Assembly (NCBI RefSeq): GCF_007829875.1
Contig: NZ_VIWV01000001.1
Span: forward strand, 1,364,001 to 1,428,000
Reading direction: 5' to 3'
Length of the DNA stretch: 64,000 nt
From: Streptomyces capillispiralis
GTDB lineage: Bacteria > Actinomycetota > Actinomycetes > Streptomycetales > Streptomycetaceae
In this document: positions 25,767-34,599 of the stretch, in pieces
Numbering within the stretch: position 1 is the stretch's first letter
How the letters are laid out: each line of letters opens with the position of its first letter
Notes under the pieces: generated by a model
Databases searched by the model: none
What the model saw: only the letters and a program-made list of their open reading frames with translations
What the model was told of the DNA's origin: nothing
Made by a program: the position numbers and the translations under genes

Positions 25767-26522
25767 ATGACCGACGACGTGCGCAACATCGTTCTGGGCG
25801 TGGTGGCCGCGGGCATCAGTGCCGCGCTGGGCTGGCTCGCCCGTACCTACCTCTGGAAGCGCAAGCTCCGCCGCAAGCAGGCCTTCTTCGGCCTGCCGGA
25901 GAACTCCGAGTCCCTGCTCGTCGTCAACCGTGATCCGGCGACGGCGGAACCGGCGGTGCACCGCTTCGACGTGTTCGCGCTGCTCGAACTCTCCGCGCTG
26001 GTCAAGGACTGCGGGGCGCACGTGCAGGTGGTCACCCAGGACGCGGCGCACCAGGGCTTCGGCGAGCGGACCGAGTTCTGCGTGGGCGGCCCGGGCTCGA
26101 ACCGGCGGATGGTGGCGCACATGGCGGCGATGCTGCCGGGGGTGCGGGTGAACATCGATCCGGAGCCGGGTCCGGACCGGGGTGCCTTCCAGATCGGCGC
26201 CGAGCGCTACCGCATGGACCCGGGGGTCACCGAGTACGTGCTGCTGGCCCGGCTGACGGCGGGTGAACGGCGCGAGACCCGGCCGGTGTTCCTGTTCTGC
26301 GGCCAGCGCGCGATCACCAACCAGGCCGCCACCCGCTATCTCGCCCGCAACCACGAGCGGCTGGCCCGCAAGCACGGCTCGCACTCCTTCGTGCTGCTGC
26401 TGAAGGTGATCAACTCGCAGGCCTACGGGCCCGATGTGGTCGAGCTGGTCGCGGACGTGACGAGGGCCGCGCAGACGCCGCTGCCGGCTCCCGAGCCGCG
26501 CAAGACCCACCGGGCGACCTGA
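25767..26522 (+). CDS. membrane-anchored hypothetical protein
   Basis: This 251-residue protein has one N-terminal membrane helix (NIVLGVVAAGISAALGWLA) followed by a basic stop-transfer stretch (WKRKLRRKQ) and a cytoplasmic domain of about 215 residues. The domain includes ESLLVVNRDPATAEPAVHRFDVFALLELSALVKDCGA and LFCGQRAITNQAATRYLARNHERLARKHG, a pattern seen in uncharacterised Streptomyces proteins; no catalytic motif was recognised. A -10-like TAGCAT at 25753-25758 ends 8 nt before the ATG and no Shine-Dalgarno is visible, so the mRNA may be leaderless. Confidence 0.72.
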   Translation: MTDDVRNIVLGVVAAGISAALGWLARTYLWKRKLRRKQAFFGLPENSESLLVVNRDPATAEPAVHRFDVFALLELSALVKDCGAHVQVVTQDAAHQGFGERTEFCVGGPGSNRRMVAHMAAMLPGVRVNIDPEPGPDRGAFQIGAERYRMDPGVTEYVLLARLTAGERRETRPVFLFCGQRAITNQAATRYLARNHERLARKHGSHSFVLLLKVINSQAYGPDVVELVADVTRAAQTPLPAPEPRKTHRAT

Positions 26523-26799
26523 GTTCCCGCCTCCGGTCCTCCAACGGGGCACCACCCGTCCGGCGCGCAGCTGACCTTCTCCCCGCGCGGACGACCCTGT
26601 GTACGGGTCGGGTCCGCTGCGCGAGCAGTGATCTCCGGCTGCCGCCGGACGGGACTGGCCGATGTGACCGCCGCCCTCGCGGGCGGTCCCCTCCCGGCGG
26701 TGGCGTCCCCGCACCTGACGCGAAGTCCCCTCCCCCGCCGGGATGAAGGGAACATCCTAGTCGAGGTCCGGACGGACGGGTCCGCGGACGTCACCCCGC

Positions 26800-27543
<744 letters not shown>

Positions 27544-27628
27544 ACCCACCTCTACTCACTCCCGGCTGTGCGGTGGCCGCCGCACCGTATCCGGGCAAGA
27601 TCGCCGACACGGCGCGACACGCACTCCC

Positions 27629-27656
27629 CGCCCATTAGCCGTATTTACGGCGGGCG
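27629..27656. terminator. hairpin between DUF6278-like gene and ABC ATPase
   Basis: GCCGTA-TT-TACGGC (27638-27651) is a 14-bp inverted repeat flanked by CGCCC and GGGCG that can extend the stem. It lies 33 bp downstream of the DUF6278-like stop and about 86 bp upstream of the ATPase start. It may be a terminator for the former or an operator for the latter. Confidence 0.4.
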
Positions 27657-27688
27657 ACGGGACGGGTGCCGGCTCGCGGGCCAGGGTG

Positions 27689-28096
27689 TCACGCCTCGGC
27701 GACCTCCGCGTACAGCTGCGACAGCTCGGGAACTCCGTGGGCCGCCCACTGGTGTCCCGCGTCCACGACGTCGAACTCCCGGCCGGAGGTGAGCCGTACG
27801 ACCGGCTGACCGTCGGGCCGGATCTCCCAGGCGGCCCCCGGCACGGTGCGCACGATGACGGTGCCGAGGTACAGCCCGGCGTCGTTGCCCAGCCAGGTCG
27901 ACGTCTCCTCGTCGTCCCGCCAGCCCGGCACCAGCTGGTCCAGCGCCTCCAGCGAGGCCGGGGAGTCGTCCAGCCGGACACCCGCCCGGGACGCCTGGGA
28001 GCGCAGCAGTTCGCACTCGGCCAGGAGTTCCGCGATGCCCTCGGGACCGGGAACCCCGGCCTTCCGGCGCCCGTTGCCCAGGAAAGGGATGTTCAT
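27689..28096 (-). CDS. small hypothetical protein (DUF6278-like)
   Basis: The 135-residue soluble protein has an N-terminal MNIPFLGNGRRK segment, a helical stretch (ELLAECELLRSQASRAGVRL) and a beta-rich C-terminal half (LGNDAGLYLGTVIVRTVPGAAWEIRPDGQPVVRL). It looks like the Streptomyces DUF6278 group, assigned from memory of the pattern. No function is known. It follows the exonuclease III gene (75-bp gap) on the same strand. Confidence 0.7.
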   Translation of the reverse strand: MNIPFLGNGRRKAGVPGPEGIAELLAECELLRSQASRAGVRLDDSPASLEALDQLVPGWRDDEETSTWLGNDAGLYLGTVIVRTVPGAAWEIRPDGQPVVRLTSGREFDVVDAGHQWAAHGVPELSQLYAEVAEA

Positions 28097-28171
28097 ACCG
28101 CCAGCCTGTCATTCGTACCGCCCTCTGCACCACAGGCGCGCGGGGGCCGGGCGACGGCCGGCGGCGGGTGG

Positions 28172-28951
28172 CTACACGTCCAGGTCCACCACGACCGGCG
28201 CGTGGTCCGAGGCGCCCTTGCCCTTGCGCTCCTCGCGGTCGACGTAGGAGTCGGTGACCGCCTTCGCGAAGGGCTCGTTGCCGTAGACCAGGTCGATGCG
28301 CATGCCGCGGTTCTTGGGGAAGCAGAGCTGGCGGTAGTCCCAGTAGGTGAACGGGTGGTCGTACTTCAGCGGGCGCGGCACGACGTCGGACAGGCCGGCC
28401 CCGCGCAGGGAGGCGAGGGCGGCGCGCTCGGCGGGGGTGACGTGGGTGGAGCCCTCGAAGGCGGCCGGGTCGTGGACGTCGTCGTCGGTCGGCGCGATGT
28501 TGTAGTCGCCGAGGACCGCGAACGGGCGGCTGCCCGCCGCGTCGCCGGTCACGGCGGCCCGCAGCGCCTCGAGCCACTGGAGCTTGTACGCGTAGTGGGG
28601 GTGGTCCACCTCGCGCCCGTTCGGCACGTAGACCGACCAGACGCGGACCGGGCCGCAGGTCGCGGAGATCGCGCGGGGCTCCGCCGAGCCGTCGTAGCCG
28701 GGATCGCCGGGCAGGCCCTTGACGACGTCCTCCAGGCCGACGCGGGAGAGCACCGCCACCCCGTTCCACCGGCCGGTGGCGTGGACCGCCGACTCGTAGC
28801 CCAGCTCGCGCAGCTGCTCCGCCGGGAACTGTGCCTCGGCGACCTTGGCCTCCTGGAGGCACAGCACGTCCGTGCCGCTGCTCTCCAGCCAGGCCAGGAG
28901 CCTCGGCAGGCGGGCGGTGATCGAGTTCACGTTCCAGGTCGCGATGCGCAT
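28172..28951 (-). CDS. xthA: exodeoxyribonuclease III (AP endonuclease)
   Basis: This 259-residue member of the EEP superfamily cleaves DNA at abasic sites and removes 3' blocking groups in base-excision repair. Motifs are in order: MRIATWNVNSI, LCLQEAKV (metal-binding Glu), VYVPNGREVDHPHYAYKLQWL, GDYNIAPTDDDVHDP, RIDLVYGN and SDHAPVVVDL with the catalytic histidine. The length is typical. It is followed by the DUF6278-like gene. Confidence 0.93.
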   Translation of the reverse strand: MRIATWNVNSITARLPRLLAWLESSGTDVLCLQEAKVAEAQFPAEQLRELGYESAVHATGRWNGVAVLSRVGLEDVVKGLPGDPGYDGSAEPRAISATCGPVRVWSVYVPNGREVDHPHYAYKLQWLEALRAAVTGDAAGSRPFAVLGDYNIAPTDDDVHDPAAFEGSTHVTPAERAALASLRGAGLSDVVPRPLKYDHPFTYWDYRQLCFPKNRGMRIDLVYGNEPFAKAVTDSYVDREERKGKGASDHAPVVVDLDV

Positions 28952-29004
28952 GTCCCACAACCTACCCGGCGCCTCCGACAACCCTCGACCGCCGACCCTG
29001 CGGC

Positions 29005-29640
29005 TCACAGCTCGGCGGTGCCGCCCGGGGCGAGCCGCAGGTGTTCCGAGCCGCCGAGGGCGCCGATCTGGCGGTCGTAGACAGGGCGGGCGAGGTCGGT
29101 GAGCAGGGCGTCGTGGATGTCGTAGGCGCGTACCGGCCGCACCTCGCGGACGTAGTCGATGACCTCCGCGATCTTGTTCCAGGGGGCCATGACGGGCAGC
29201 ATCAGCGTCTCGACGGGGTGGTCGGGGACGGTGAGCGCGTCGCCGGGGTGGAAGAGCTTCCCGCCGTCGACGAGGTAGCCGACGTTGGTGACGCGCGGGA
29301 TGTCCGGGTGGATCACCGCGTGCAGTTCGCCGTGGACCTGCACGTCGAAGCCGGCGGCGGTGAAGGTGTCGCCGTGGCCGACGGTGTGCACCCGGCCGGG
29401 GAACGCCGCCGAGATCCGCTCCGCCACCGACTTCAGCGTCCAGATCCCGGCGGCCGGGTTCGCCTCCAGGGCGGTGCGCAGCCGGCCCTCGTCGAAGTGG
29501 TCGGGGTGCTCGTGCGTGACCAGGACGGCGTCCGCGCCGAGCGCGGCGTCCTCCTCGCTGAACCCGCCGGGGTCGAAGACGAGGACCCGCCCGTCCTTCT
29601 CCAGGCGGACACAGGAGTGCGACTTCTTCGTGAGCTTCAT
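29005..29640 (-). CDS. MBL-fold metal-dependent hydrolase (UlaG-like)
   Basis: The 211-residue metallo-beta-lactamase-fold protein carries the metal motif THEHPDHFDEGRL, the opening MKLTKKSHSCVRLEKDGRVLVFDPGG typical of UlaG-like L-ascorbate-6-phosphate lactonase relatives, KLFHPGDALTVP and a late histidine in AYDIHDAL. The substrate is unknown; many members are broad phosphodiesterases or lactonases. It lies between exonuclease III and the PcaDC-like gene, all on the minus strand, with 50-60-bp gaps. Confidence 0.85.
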   Translation of the reverse strand: MKLTKKSHSCVRLEKDGRVLVFDPGGFSEEDAALGADAVLVTHEHPDHFDEGRLRTALEANPAAGIWTLKSVAERISAAFPGRVHTVGHGDTFTAAGFDVQVHGELHAVIHPDIPRVTNVGYLVDGGKLFHPGDALTVPDHPVETLMLPVMAPWNKIAEVIDYVREVRPVRAYDIHDALLTDLARPVYDRQIGALGGSEHLRLAPGGTAEL

Positions 29641-29702
29641 GCGTCCATCCTGCCCCTCGCGTCCGCTCCCGCGCCCGGGTGCGGGGTGCGGGGGTGCGGG
29701 GC

Positions 29703-31001
29703 TCACTCCTGGGGTGTGGTCTCCTCGCGGACGACCTGCCGGGCCACCTCGAACGCGCGGTTCGCCGCGGGGACGCCGCAGTAGACGGCCGTCTGGAGCA
29801 GCACCTCCTTGATCTCGTCCGGCGTGAGCCCGTTGCGCAGGGCGGCCCGGGTGTGGAAGGCGAGTTCCTCGAGATGACCGCCGGCGACGAGGGCGGTGAG
29901 GGTGACGCAGCTGCGGGTGCGGCGGTCGAGTCCGGGCCGGTCCCAGACCTCGCCCCAGGCGTAGCGGGTGACCAGTTCCTGGAAGTCGCCGGAGAAGTCG
30001 TCGGTGTCGGCGAGCACCCGGTCGACGTGCGCGTCGCCCAGCACCTCCCGGCGGACCTTCATCCCGGCGTCGTACGGGTCCGGTCTGCCCTGCGTCTGCT
30101 GCGGCGGGGCGGGCGGGGCGATCTCGGCGACGGCGACGGGCTGCGGCGGGCCGGCGGCCGGCCCCGTCTTCACCACCGCCGCGGGCAGCGCGACGTGGCC
30201 GGTGGCGGTGTCGAAGCCGGGCTGCCAGGCGGTGGAGAAGTGCCTGACCAGCAGGTCGGTGACGGCGGCGGGCTGCTCCACCGGCACCAGGTGGGAGGCG
30301 CCGGGTACGACGGCGAGCCGGGCGTCCGGGATGCCGGCGACCAGGGTGCGCGCCTCGGCGGGGCCGGTGACCTGGTCCTCGGAGCCGACCAGCACCAGGG
30401 TCGGCACGCCGACGCTGCCGAGTCCGGCCCGCACGTCGAAGGAGGCGAGCGCCTCGCAGGCGGCGATGTAGCAGCCGGGGTCGGTGGTGCGCACCATCTG
30501 CACGGCCCACTCGGTGATCGCGGGCTGGGCGGCGGCGAAACCGCCGGTGAACCAGCGCTCCGGCGCGGACCGGGCGATCGGGTCGAGCCCGTTGGTCCGC
30601 ACGATCACCCCGCGCTGGCGGAACTCGTCCGCGGTGCCGAAGCGGGGCGAGGCGGCGATCAGCGCGAGGGACGCCAGCCGGTCGGGGTGGCGCAGGGCCA
30701 GCTCGATGCCGACGGCACCGCCGAGCGCGCAGCCCGCGTAGCCGAAGCGGTGCACGCCGAGCCCGTCGAGGGTGGTGAGCAGCCGCGCGGTGAGGTCGGC
30801 GACGGAGCCCGCGGGGTAGGCGGGGGCGCCTCCGTGGCCCGGCAGATCGAACCGGAACACGCGCCACTGCTTCGTCAGCTCGGGGACCTGCCGGTCCCAC
30901 ATGTGCCATGTGGTGCCCAGTGAGGGACCCAGGATCAGCACCGGAGCGTCTTCCGGCCCGTCAAAGCGGTATTGCAGGGGGTTGGGTGGTGTCTCACTCA
31001 C
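29703..31001 (-). CDS. PcaDC-like fusion: alpha/beta hydrolase + carboxymuconolactone decarboxylase
   Basis: This 432-residue fusion matches the PcaL build of actinomycetes: an enol-lactonase-type alpha/beta hydrolase (residues about 1-255), a Pro/Ala linker and a CMD domain (about 310-430, with LDRRTRSCVTLTALVAGGHLEELAFHTRAA across about 30 residues). In protocatechuate breakdown it would convert 4-carboxymuconolactone to 3-oxoadipate. The nucleophile elbow, however, reads YAGCALGGAVG where a Gly-x-Ser-x-Gly-Gly is expected, so the catalytic serine position is alanine. No other pca genes are nearby. It may be a divergent paralogue with only the decarboxylase half active, or a different hydrolase. 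The GTG at 31001 starts the conserved SETPPNPLQYRF segment. Confidence 0.75.
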   Translation of the reverse strand: MSETPPNPLQYRFDGPEDAPVLILGPSLGTTWHMWDRQVPELTKQWRVFRFDLPGHGGAPAYPAGSVADLTARLLTTLDGLGVHRFGYAGCALGGAVGIELALRHPDRLASLALIAASPRFGTADEFRQRGVIVRTNGLDPIARSAPERWFTGGFAAAQPAITEWAVQMVRTTDPGCYIAACEALASFDVRAGLGSVGVPTLVLVGSEDQVTGPAEARTLVAGIPDARLAVVPGASHLVPVEQPAAVTDLLVRHFSTAWQPGFDTATGHVALPAAVVKTGPAAGPPQPVAVAEIAPPAPPQQTQGRPDPYDAGMKVRREVLGDAHVDRVLADTDDFSGDFQELVTRYAWGEVWDRPGLDRRTRSCVTLTALVAGGHLEELAFHTRAALRNGLTPDEIKEVLLQTAVYCGVPAANRAFEVARQVVREETTPQE

Positions 31002-31584
31002 GGCTCCGACCCTCTCACGTCTCGCGGACGCCTTTATAACGCGGGGGTACGGGAAACCGGCTTGAGGCATCGGATGATCTCACGTCGGGTCCCGCCCGCC
31101 TGGGTGCGGTGTTCGTCGTACGCCCGGGTGCGCGGGTCGTGGCGCAACCGGGTGAAGACGATGCCGCGGAGATGACGCGTCGGCAGGCACGGGCAGTCCA
31201 AGGTCACAGGGCGTGGAGGGCTCCGTGATCGCCGCGTTGTCGGACCGTCCCTGGTTTCCGCCGCGCTCTTCGAGATGCACGACGAATGGATCGCCTTACC
31301 TCGCCGCCACTTCCGCGAAGGGGATATGGGCGATATCTACCGCAAGCTCTCTTTTGGTTCCTCCATGCCACCCAACGCACCGAAATGCAATCGCCAGTTG
31401 ATCCCCAACACCGTGACGAGGGATACTAACTGGCGGATGCGTGTTCCCGACCGAGTGGCTCGCTTCGATATCCTCCCGTGCAAGTCTCCGGAAGTCATTT
31501 ACCCAGAGATTACTGGGCAGTTGACCTCAGGATCTCGTGGTAGCGTCCTCGCTCGGAGGGACAGTGCAATCTGAAAGGGAAATC
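31002..31584. other. lower-GC intergenic patch
   Basis: This 583-bp stretch has no intact gene. From about 31250 onward it is clearly less G+C-rich than the rest of the window (for example GGGGATATGGGCGATATC and TCGCTTCGATATCC). It contains a probable transposase remnant and the promoter of the orphan gene at 31585. The PcaDC-like promoter probably lies near 31030-31045, where GTTATAAAGG is read on the minus strand. Confidence 0.5.
31221..31345 (+). pseudogene. IS256/Mutator-type transposase C-terminal remnant
   Basis: The frame starting at about 31221 reads LRDRRVVGPSLVSAALFEMH followed by DEWIALPRRHFREGDMGDIY. This resembles the C terminus of Streptomyces Mutator-family transposases, which end with a RLVxAVLxxxHDEWxxxxRRYLxEGSM pattern. 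Only about 40 codons are recognisable; the upstream catalytic DDE part is absent and the sequence after IYRKL does not continue the family. The assignment rests on recalled family pattern. Confidence 0.4.
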
Positions 31585-32193
31585 GTGAACACGGAGAAGA
31601 TAGCCGCTCGCCGCCTCTCGCTGGAAGAGGTGACGGAGCTCGGCGTGAAGGACAGGCTCTTCGTTTCCGCCGACACGGCAGAACTCAAACTTCCCGACTG
31701 CTATGTCCCTGCTTTTCTGACCAAGGCCGGTAAGGATTTCGAGGGCGGCTCGATCACGGCGAGGACCGTATTCCAGGAAGAGGTCTCCTGCCTTCCCGAC
31801 GCCGAGGACGAAGCCGGAGTCTACTTGGCCGACGAGGACGGCTCGGAGACCATCGAGGTCCTCCAGTCCGCCGGTGTCGTGCTGGACCTGGCACTGTTCG
31901 TCCCTGGTGGGGACAAGGGGTCCCTCACGGCCCTTTACGCTGCGGCCCGGCAGGCGTTCGGCGCCGACATCGTGCAGATCTGGCGCCAGGGCCTCAAGGA
32001 GGTTCCCGACGTGAAGGTCGACATCTTCGAGGAGCAGATTCCCCGGGGGCGCAAGGGGGGCGACAGCCCCAAGCGTGACCGTCGCGCGATCGACACCTAC
32101 CCCACCCGCGCGGACTTCATCGAGTTCTCCGCGGGGTGGAAGCCGGTCGTAGAGGTTCACCGGCCAGTTGTTGACGACACCCCGACCATCTGA
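31585..32193 (+). CDS. orphan hypothetical protein
   Basis: This 202-residue soluble acidic protein shows no domain I recognise. Visible segments are RLSLEEVTELGVKDRLFVSADTAELKLPDCYVPAFL (about residues 9-44), an Asp/Glu-rich middle (DAEDEAGVYLADEDGSETIEVL) and FEEQIPRGRKGGDSPKRDRRAIDTYPTRADFIEFSAGWKPVVEV near the end. GTG at 31585 follows GAAAGGGA at good spacing; the frame is open upstream to 31537 without a better start. Base composition is less G+C-extreme than in neighbours, and the gene follows a transposase remnant, so horizontal acquisition is plausible. Confidence 0.6.
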   Translation: MNTEKIAARRLSLEEVTELGVKDRLFVSADTAELKLPDCYVPAFLTKAGKDFEGGSITARTVFQEEVSCLPDAEDEAGVYLADEDGSETIEVLQSAGVVLDLALFVPGGDKGSLTALYAAARQAFGADIVQIWRQGLKEVPDVKVDIFEEQIPRGRKGGDSPKRDRRAIDTYPTRADFIEFSAGWKPVVEVHRPVVDDTPTI

Positions 32194-32546
32194 GGCGGCG
32201 TTACCTCTCGTCTCGGCCTGAGGGAACGCCGAGAACGCGTGCGCTGGACCCGGTCACCCCTGGCGTCTTAGGGAGCCGTCGGAAAACAACTCACGAACGC
32301 CGAAACGCCGTTCCCCTCGACAACCTCACGAGACAGCACAATCGAGCTCACGACGAAGCCGCCCCGGAGCACTCGGGTGCGGCTTCGTCGTTTCACGGCT
32401 CCGCGTAGAGATCTCGTCAGGACGGACGCCGGCGGGGCCTCACTGTCGCCGCATCGGCCGCCCGCCGAAGGTCTTCCCGATTGGCCGGCCGGCACGGTCG
32501 CCTTCCCCCTCCCTCGACTGCTGGGTGGAGCCCGGTGCCGTGCCGC
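32194..32546. other. intergenic region with shared terminator
   Basis: No gene is supported between the convergent orphan gene and alpha-galactosidase. The main element is the strong hairpin at 32351-32390, annotated separately. Confidence 0.6.
32351..32390. terminator. strong bidirectional terminator
   Basis: CGACGAAGCCGC (32351-32362) and GCGGCTTCGTCG (32379-32390) form a perfect 12-bp stem with a 16-nt loop, followed by TTT on the plus strand. Confidence 0.75.
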
Positions 32547-34193
32547 TCACGCGCGGGTCCACTTCTGGTTGGCCTGGCCGTTGCAGGTCCACAGCACCAG
32601 CGGGGTCCCGTTGGCGGTGCCCGCCCCGTTGGCGTCGAGGCACAGTCCGGAGCGGACGTTGCGGATGGAGCCGTCGGAGCCGATGGTCCACTTCTGGTTG
32701 TTCTGGCCGTTGCAGGGCCAGGTGATGACACGGGTGCCGTTGGTGGTGCCCTGGTTGTAGGCGTCCAGGCACTTGTCGCCGTAGACGCGGATCTCGCCGC
32801 CCGCCCATGTGGTCCACAGTTGGTTGGCGGCCGTGTGGCAGTCCCACAGCAGAGTCGCGGCGCCGGCGGCCGTGGAGGCGTTGTCCACGTCCACGCAGCG
32901 GCCGGAGGCGTTGCCCCGCAGGCGTGAGGTGGTGGCGGCCAGCGGGCTGCCGCCGCTCACCCGGTACGCGGCGACGCCGTGCGCGGGGACGCTCGCCGAG
33001 ATCTGCCCGGACGTGCTCGACGTGCCGCCGGTCCACAGGTCGGTGAGGGTGAACGGTCCTCCGCCCAGGCCGACCTGGGCAGCCGTCGTGGTGACCGTCG
33101 CCGCGCTCCCGCCCCGGTTGAACAGCCCCACCGCGACCGAACCGTCCGCCAGGGGCTTGGCGAACACCTCGATGGTGCCGTCGTCGCGCACCCTGCGTCC
33201 GTCCGCGCCCTGGGAGTCCTGGTTCACCGCCAGCAGACGCGGGTTGCGCAGGATCGCGCTGACGTCGGCGGACATCGTGCGGATGTCGTTGCCGGCCATC
33301 AGCGGGGCACTCATCAGCGCCCACAGGGCGAAGTGGGAGCGGGACTCGGTCAGCGACAGGCCGGGGCGGCCGACGACCAGCATGTCGGGGTCGTTCCAGT
33401 GCCCCGGGCCGGACTGTGCGGCCAGCGGTGCGTTGACGTCCAGGACGTTGCCGACGCCCATCGGGTAGCTGTTGGTGTTGCCGTTCTGCCAGATGTCGAG
33501 CAGGTCCTCGGTCGTCCGCCACAGGTCGGCGACCTCGCCCCAGTCGTACGTGGACCCCGTGATGGCGTGGAAGCTGTTGGGGTTGATGCTGTAGACGATC
33601 GGCCGACCGGTGGCGCGCAGGGCATCACGCATCAGCTTGAACCGCGCGACCTGCTCGTCACGCGTGCCGCTCGAGGAACACCAGTCGTACTTGAGGTAGT
33701 CGACCCCCCACGAGGCGAACGTGGCGGCGTCCTGGACCTCGTGGCCCCTGCTGCCCGTGGAGCCCGGGTACGTACCCACGGTCTGCGCGCAGGTGCGCTC
33801 GCCCGGCACCTGGTAGATGCCGAACTTCAGCCCCTTGCCGTGGATGTAGTCCCCCAGGGCCTTCATCCCGCTCGGGAACTTCGTCGGGTTGGCCCGCAGG
33901 TTGCCCTGCGCGTCACGCTGCGGGTCGAACCAGCAGTCGTCGACCACCACGTACTGGTAGCCGGCGTCCCGCATGCCCGAGGACACCATCGCGTCGGCGG
34001 CCTGGCGGACCTGGGCCTCGGTGATTCCGCACCCGAAGCTGTTCCAGCTGTTCCACCCCAGCGGAGGGGTGAGCGCCGGACTGCCCGGCGCGGCCGTGGC
34101 GGTGGACTGCGCTGAGGCCGTCACGGACGCGGTCACCGTCAGCACGGCGGCCGTGAGGAGGCGGAACAGTCGTCCGCCTGATCGTCTGGGCAC
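32547..34193 (-). CDS. secreted GH27 alpha-galactosidase with CBM13 (ricin-B) domain
   Basis: The 548-residue exported enzyme removes alpha-1,6-galactose from galactomannans and galacto-oligosaccharides. A signal peptide (RRSGGRLFRLLTAAVLTVTASVTASA) is followed by the GH27 barrel from LTPPLGWNSWNSFGC; the nucleophile Asp is in YLKYDWCSS (about residue 167) and the likely acid/base Asp in WRTTED. A C-terminal antiparallel beta domain precedes a ricin-type CBM13 (about 415-548) with two full QxW repeats (NQLWTTW, NQKWTI, NQKWTRA). GTG at 34193 has GAAGGAG 5 nt upstream, which fixes the start well inside the longer open frame. Confidence 0.93.
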   Translation of the reverse strand: MPRRSGGRLFRLLTAAVLTVTASVTASAQSTATAAPGSPALTPPLGWNSWNSFGCGITEAQVRQAADAMVSSGMRDAGYQYVVVDDCWFDPQRDAQGNLRANPTKFPSGMKALGDYIHGKGLKFGIYQVPGERTCAQTVGTYPGSTGSRGHEVQDAATFASWGVDYLKYDWCSSSGTRDEQVARFKLMRDALRATGRPIVYSINPNSFHAITGSTYDWGEVADLWRTTEDLLDIWQNGNTNSYPMGVGNVLDVNAPLAAQSGPGHWNDPDMLVVGRPGLSLTESRSHFALWALMSAPLMAGNDIRTMSADVSAILRNPRLLAVNQDSQGADGRRVRDDGTIEVFAKPLADGSVAVGLFNRGGSAATVTTTAAQVGLGGGPFTLTDLWTGGTSSTSGQISASVPAHGVAAYRVSGGSPLAATTSRLRGNASGRCVDVDNASTAAGAATLLWDCHTAANQLWTTWAGGEIRVYGDKCLDAYNQGTTNGTRVITWPCNGQNNQKWTIGSDGSIRNVRSGLCLDANGAGTANGTPLVLWTCNGQANQKWTRA

Positions 34194-34226
34194 CGGGACT
34201 CCTTCGGCAGAAAGAGAGGAGAGGGT

Positions 34227-34238
34227 TCGAAATTTCGA
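34227..34238. promoter_or_regulatory. palindromic operator TCGAAATTTCGA
   Basis: A perfect 12-bp palindrome lies in the untranslated leader of the alpha-galactosidase gene, about 25-36 nt downstream of the predicted transcription start. CGAA-N-TTCG-type palindromes are recognised by LacI-family regulators of glycosidase genes in Streptomyces. A related TCGAA-ggt-TTCGA copy lies at 34377-34389. Confidence 0.55.
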
Positions 34239-34269
34239 CTGGCGTTCGGAAACTTCTGACGCGCCACGG

Positions 34270-34297
34270 ATACTAGAGAGGCGACCGGTCATGTCAA
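34270..34297 (-). promoter_or_regulatory. alpha-galactosidase promoter
   Basis: On the minus strand, TTGACA (34297-34292) is separated by 16 bp from TAGTAT (34275-34270), a near-consensus vegetative promoter. Transcription would begin near 34263, about 70 nt before the GTG start. Confidence 0.65.
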
Positions 34298-34599
34298 CAC
34301 CTCGTCGAAGAGCAGGATGTGTCGCATGATCAGCAAGGGAGCAAGGCCGAGGCGCACCGAATCCGCACCAGGCGCCTCGAAGGTTTCGACGCGGCGCACG
34401 ACTGGTGCGAGAAGGGTTGACGGGGTACGCCAACCTCCTACCATCCAGAACGCTCGACAAGTCGCACCATGTTCGACATGCCGAATGCGGCAGAGTCACT
34501 CCGCCCGGCGAACCGAGGTGAACACCTTCATGGATTGCCATGACCACATCAAGACACACCCGTTCGGACCGGGGCCCGCCCCTCCCGGACAGTGAGGAG
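34298..34599. promoter_or_regulatory. region upstream of alpha-galactosidase promoter
   Basis: No gene is supported. It contains the inverted repeat TCGAAGGTTTCGA at 34377-34389, a second possible site for the regulator of the alpha-galactosidase gene, about 80 bp upstream of its -35 box. Two spaced sites suggest looping. Confidence 0.4.

Noticed and set aside
31275..31574. 99-residue ORF as an intact gene
   Set aside because: Only the first part resembles a transposase tail and the frame begins inside that similarity; the remainder shows no coding signature and it overlaps the promoter region of the next gene.
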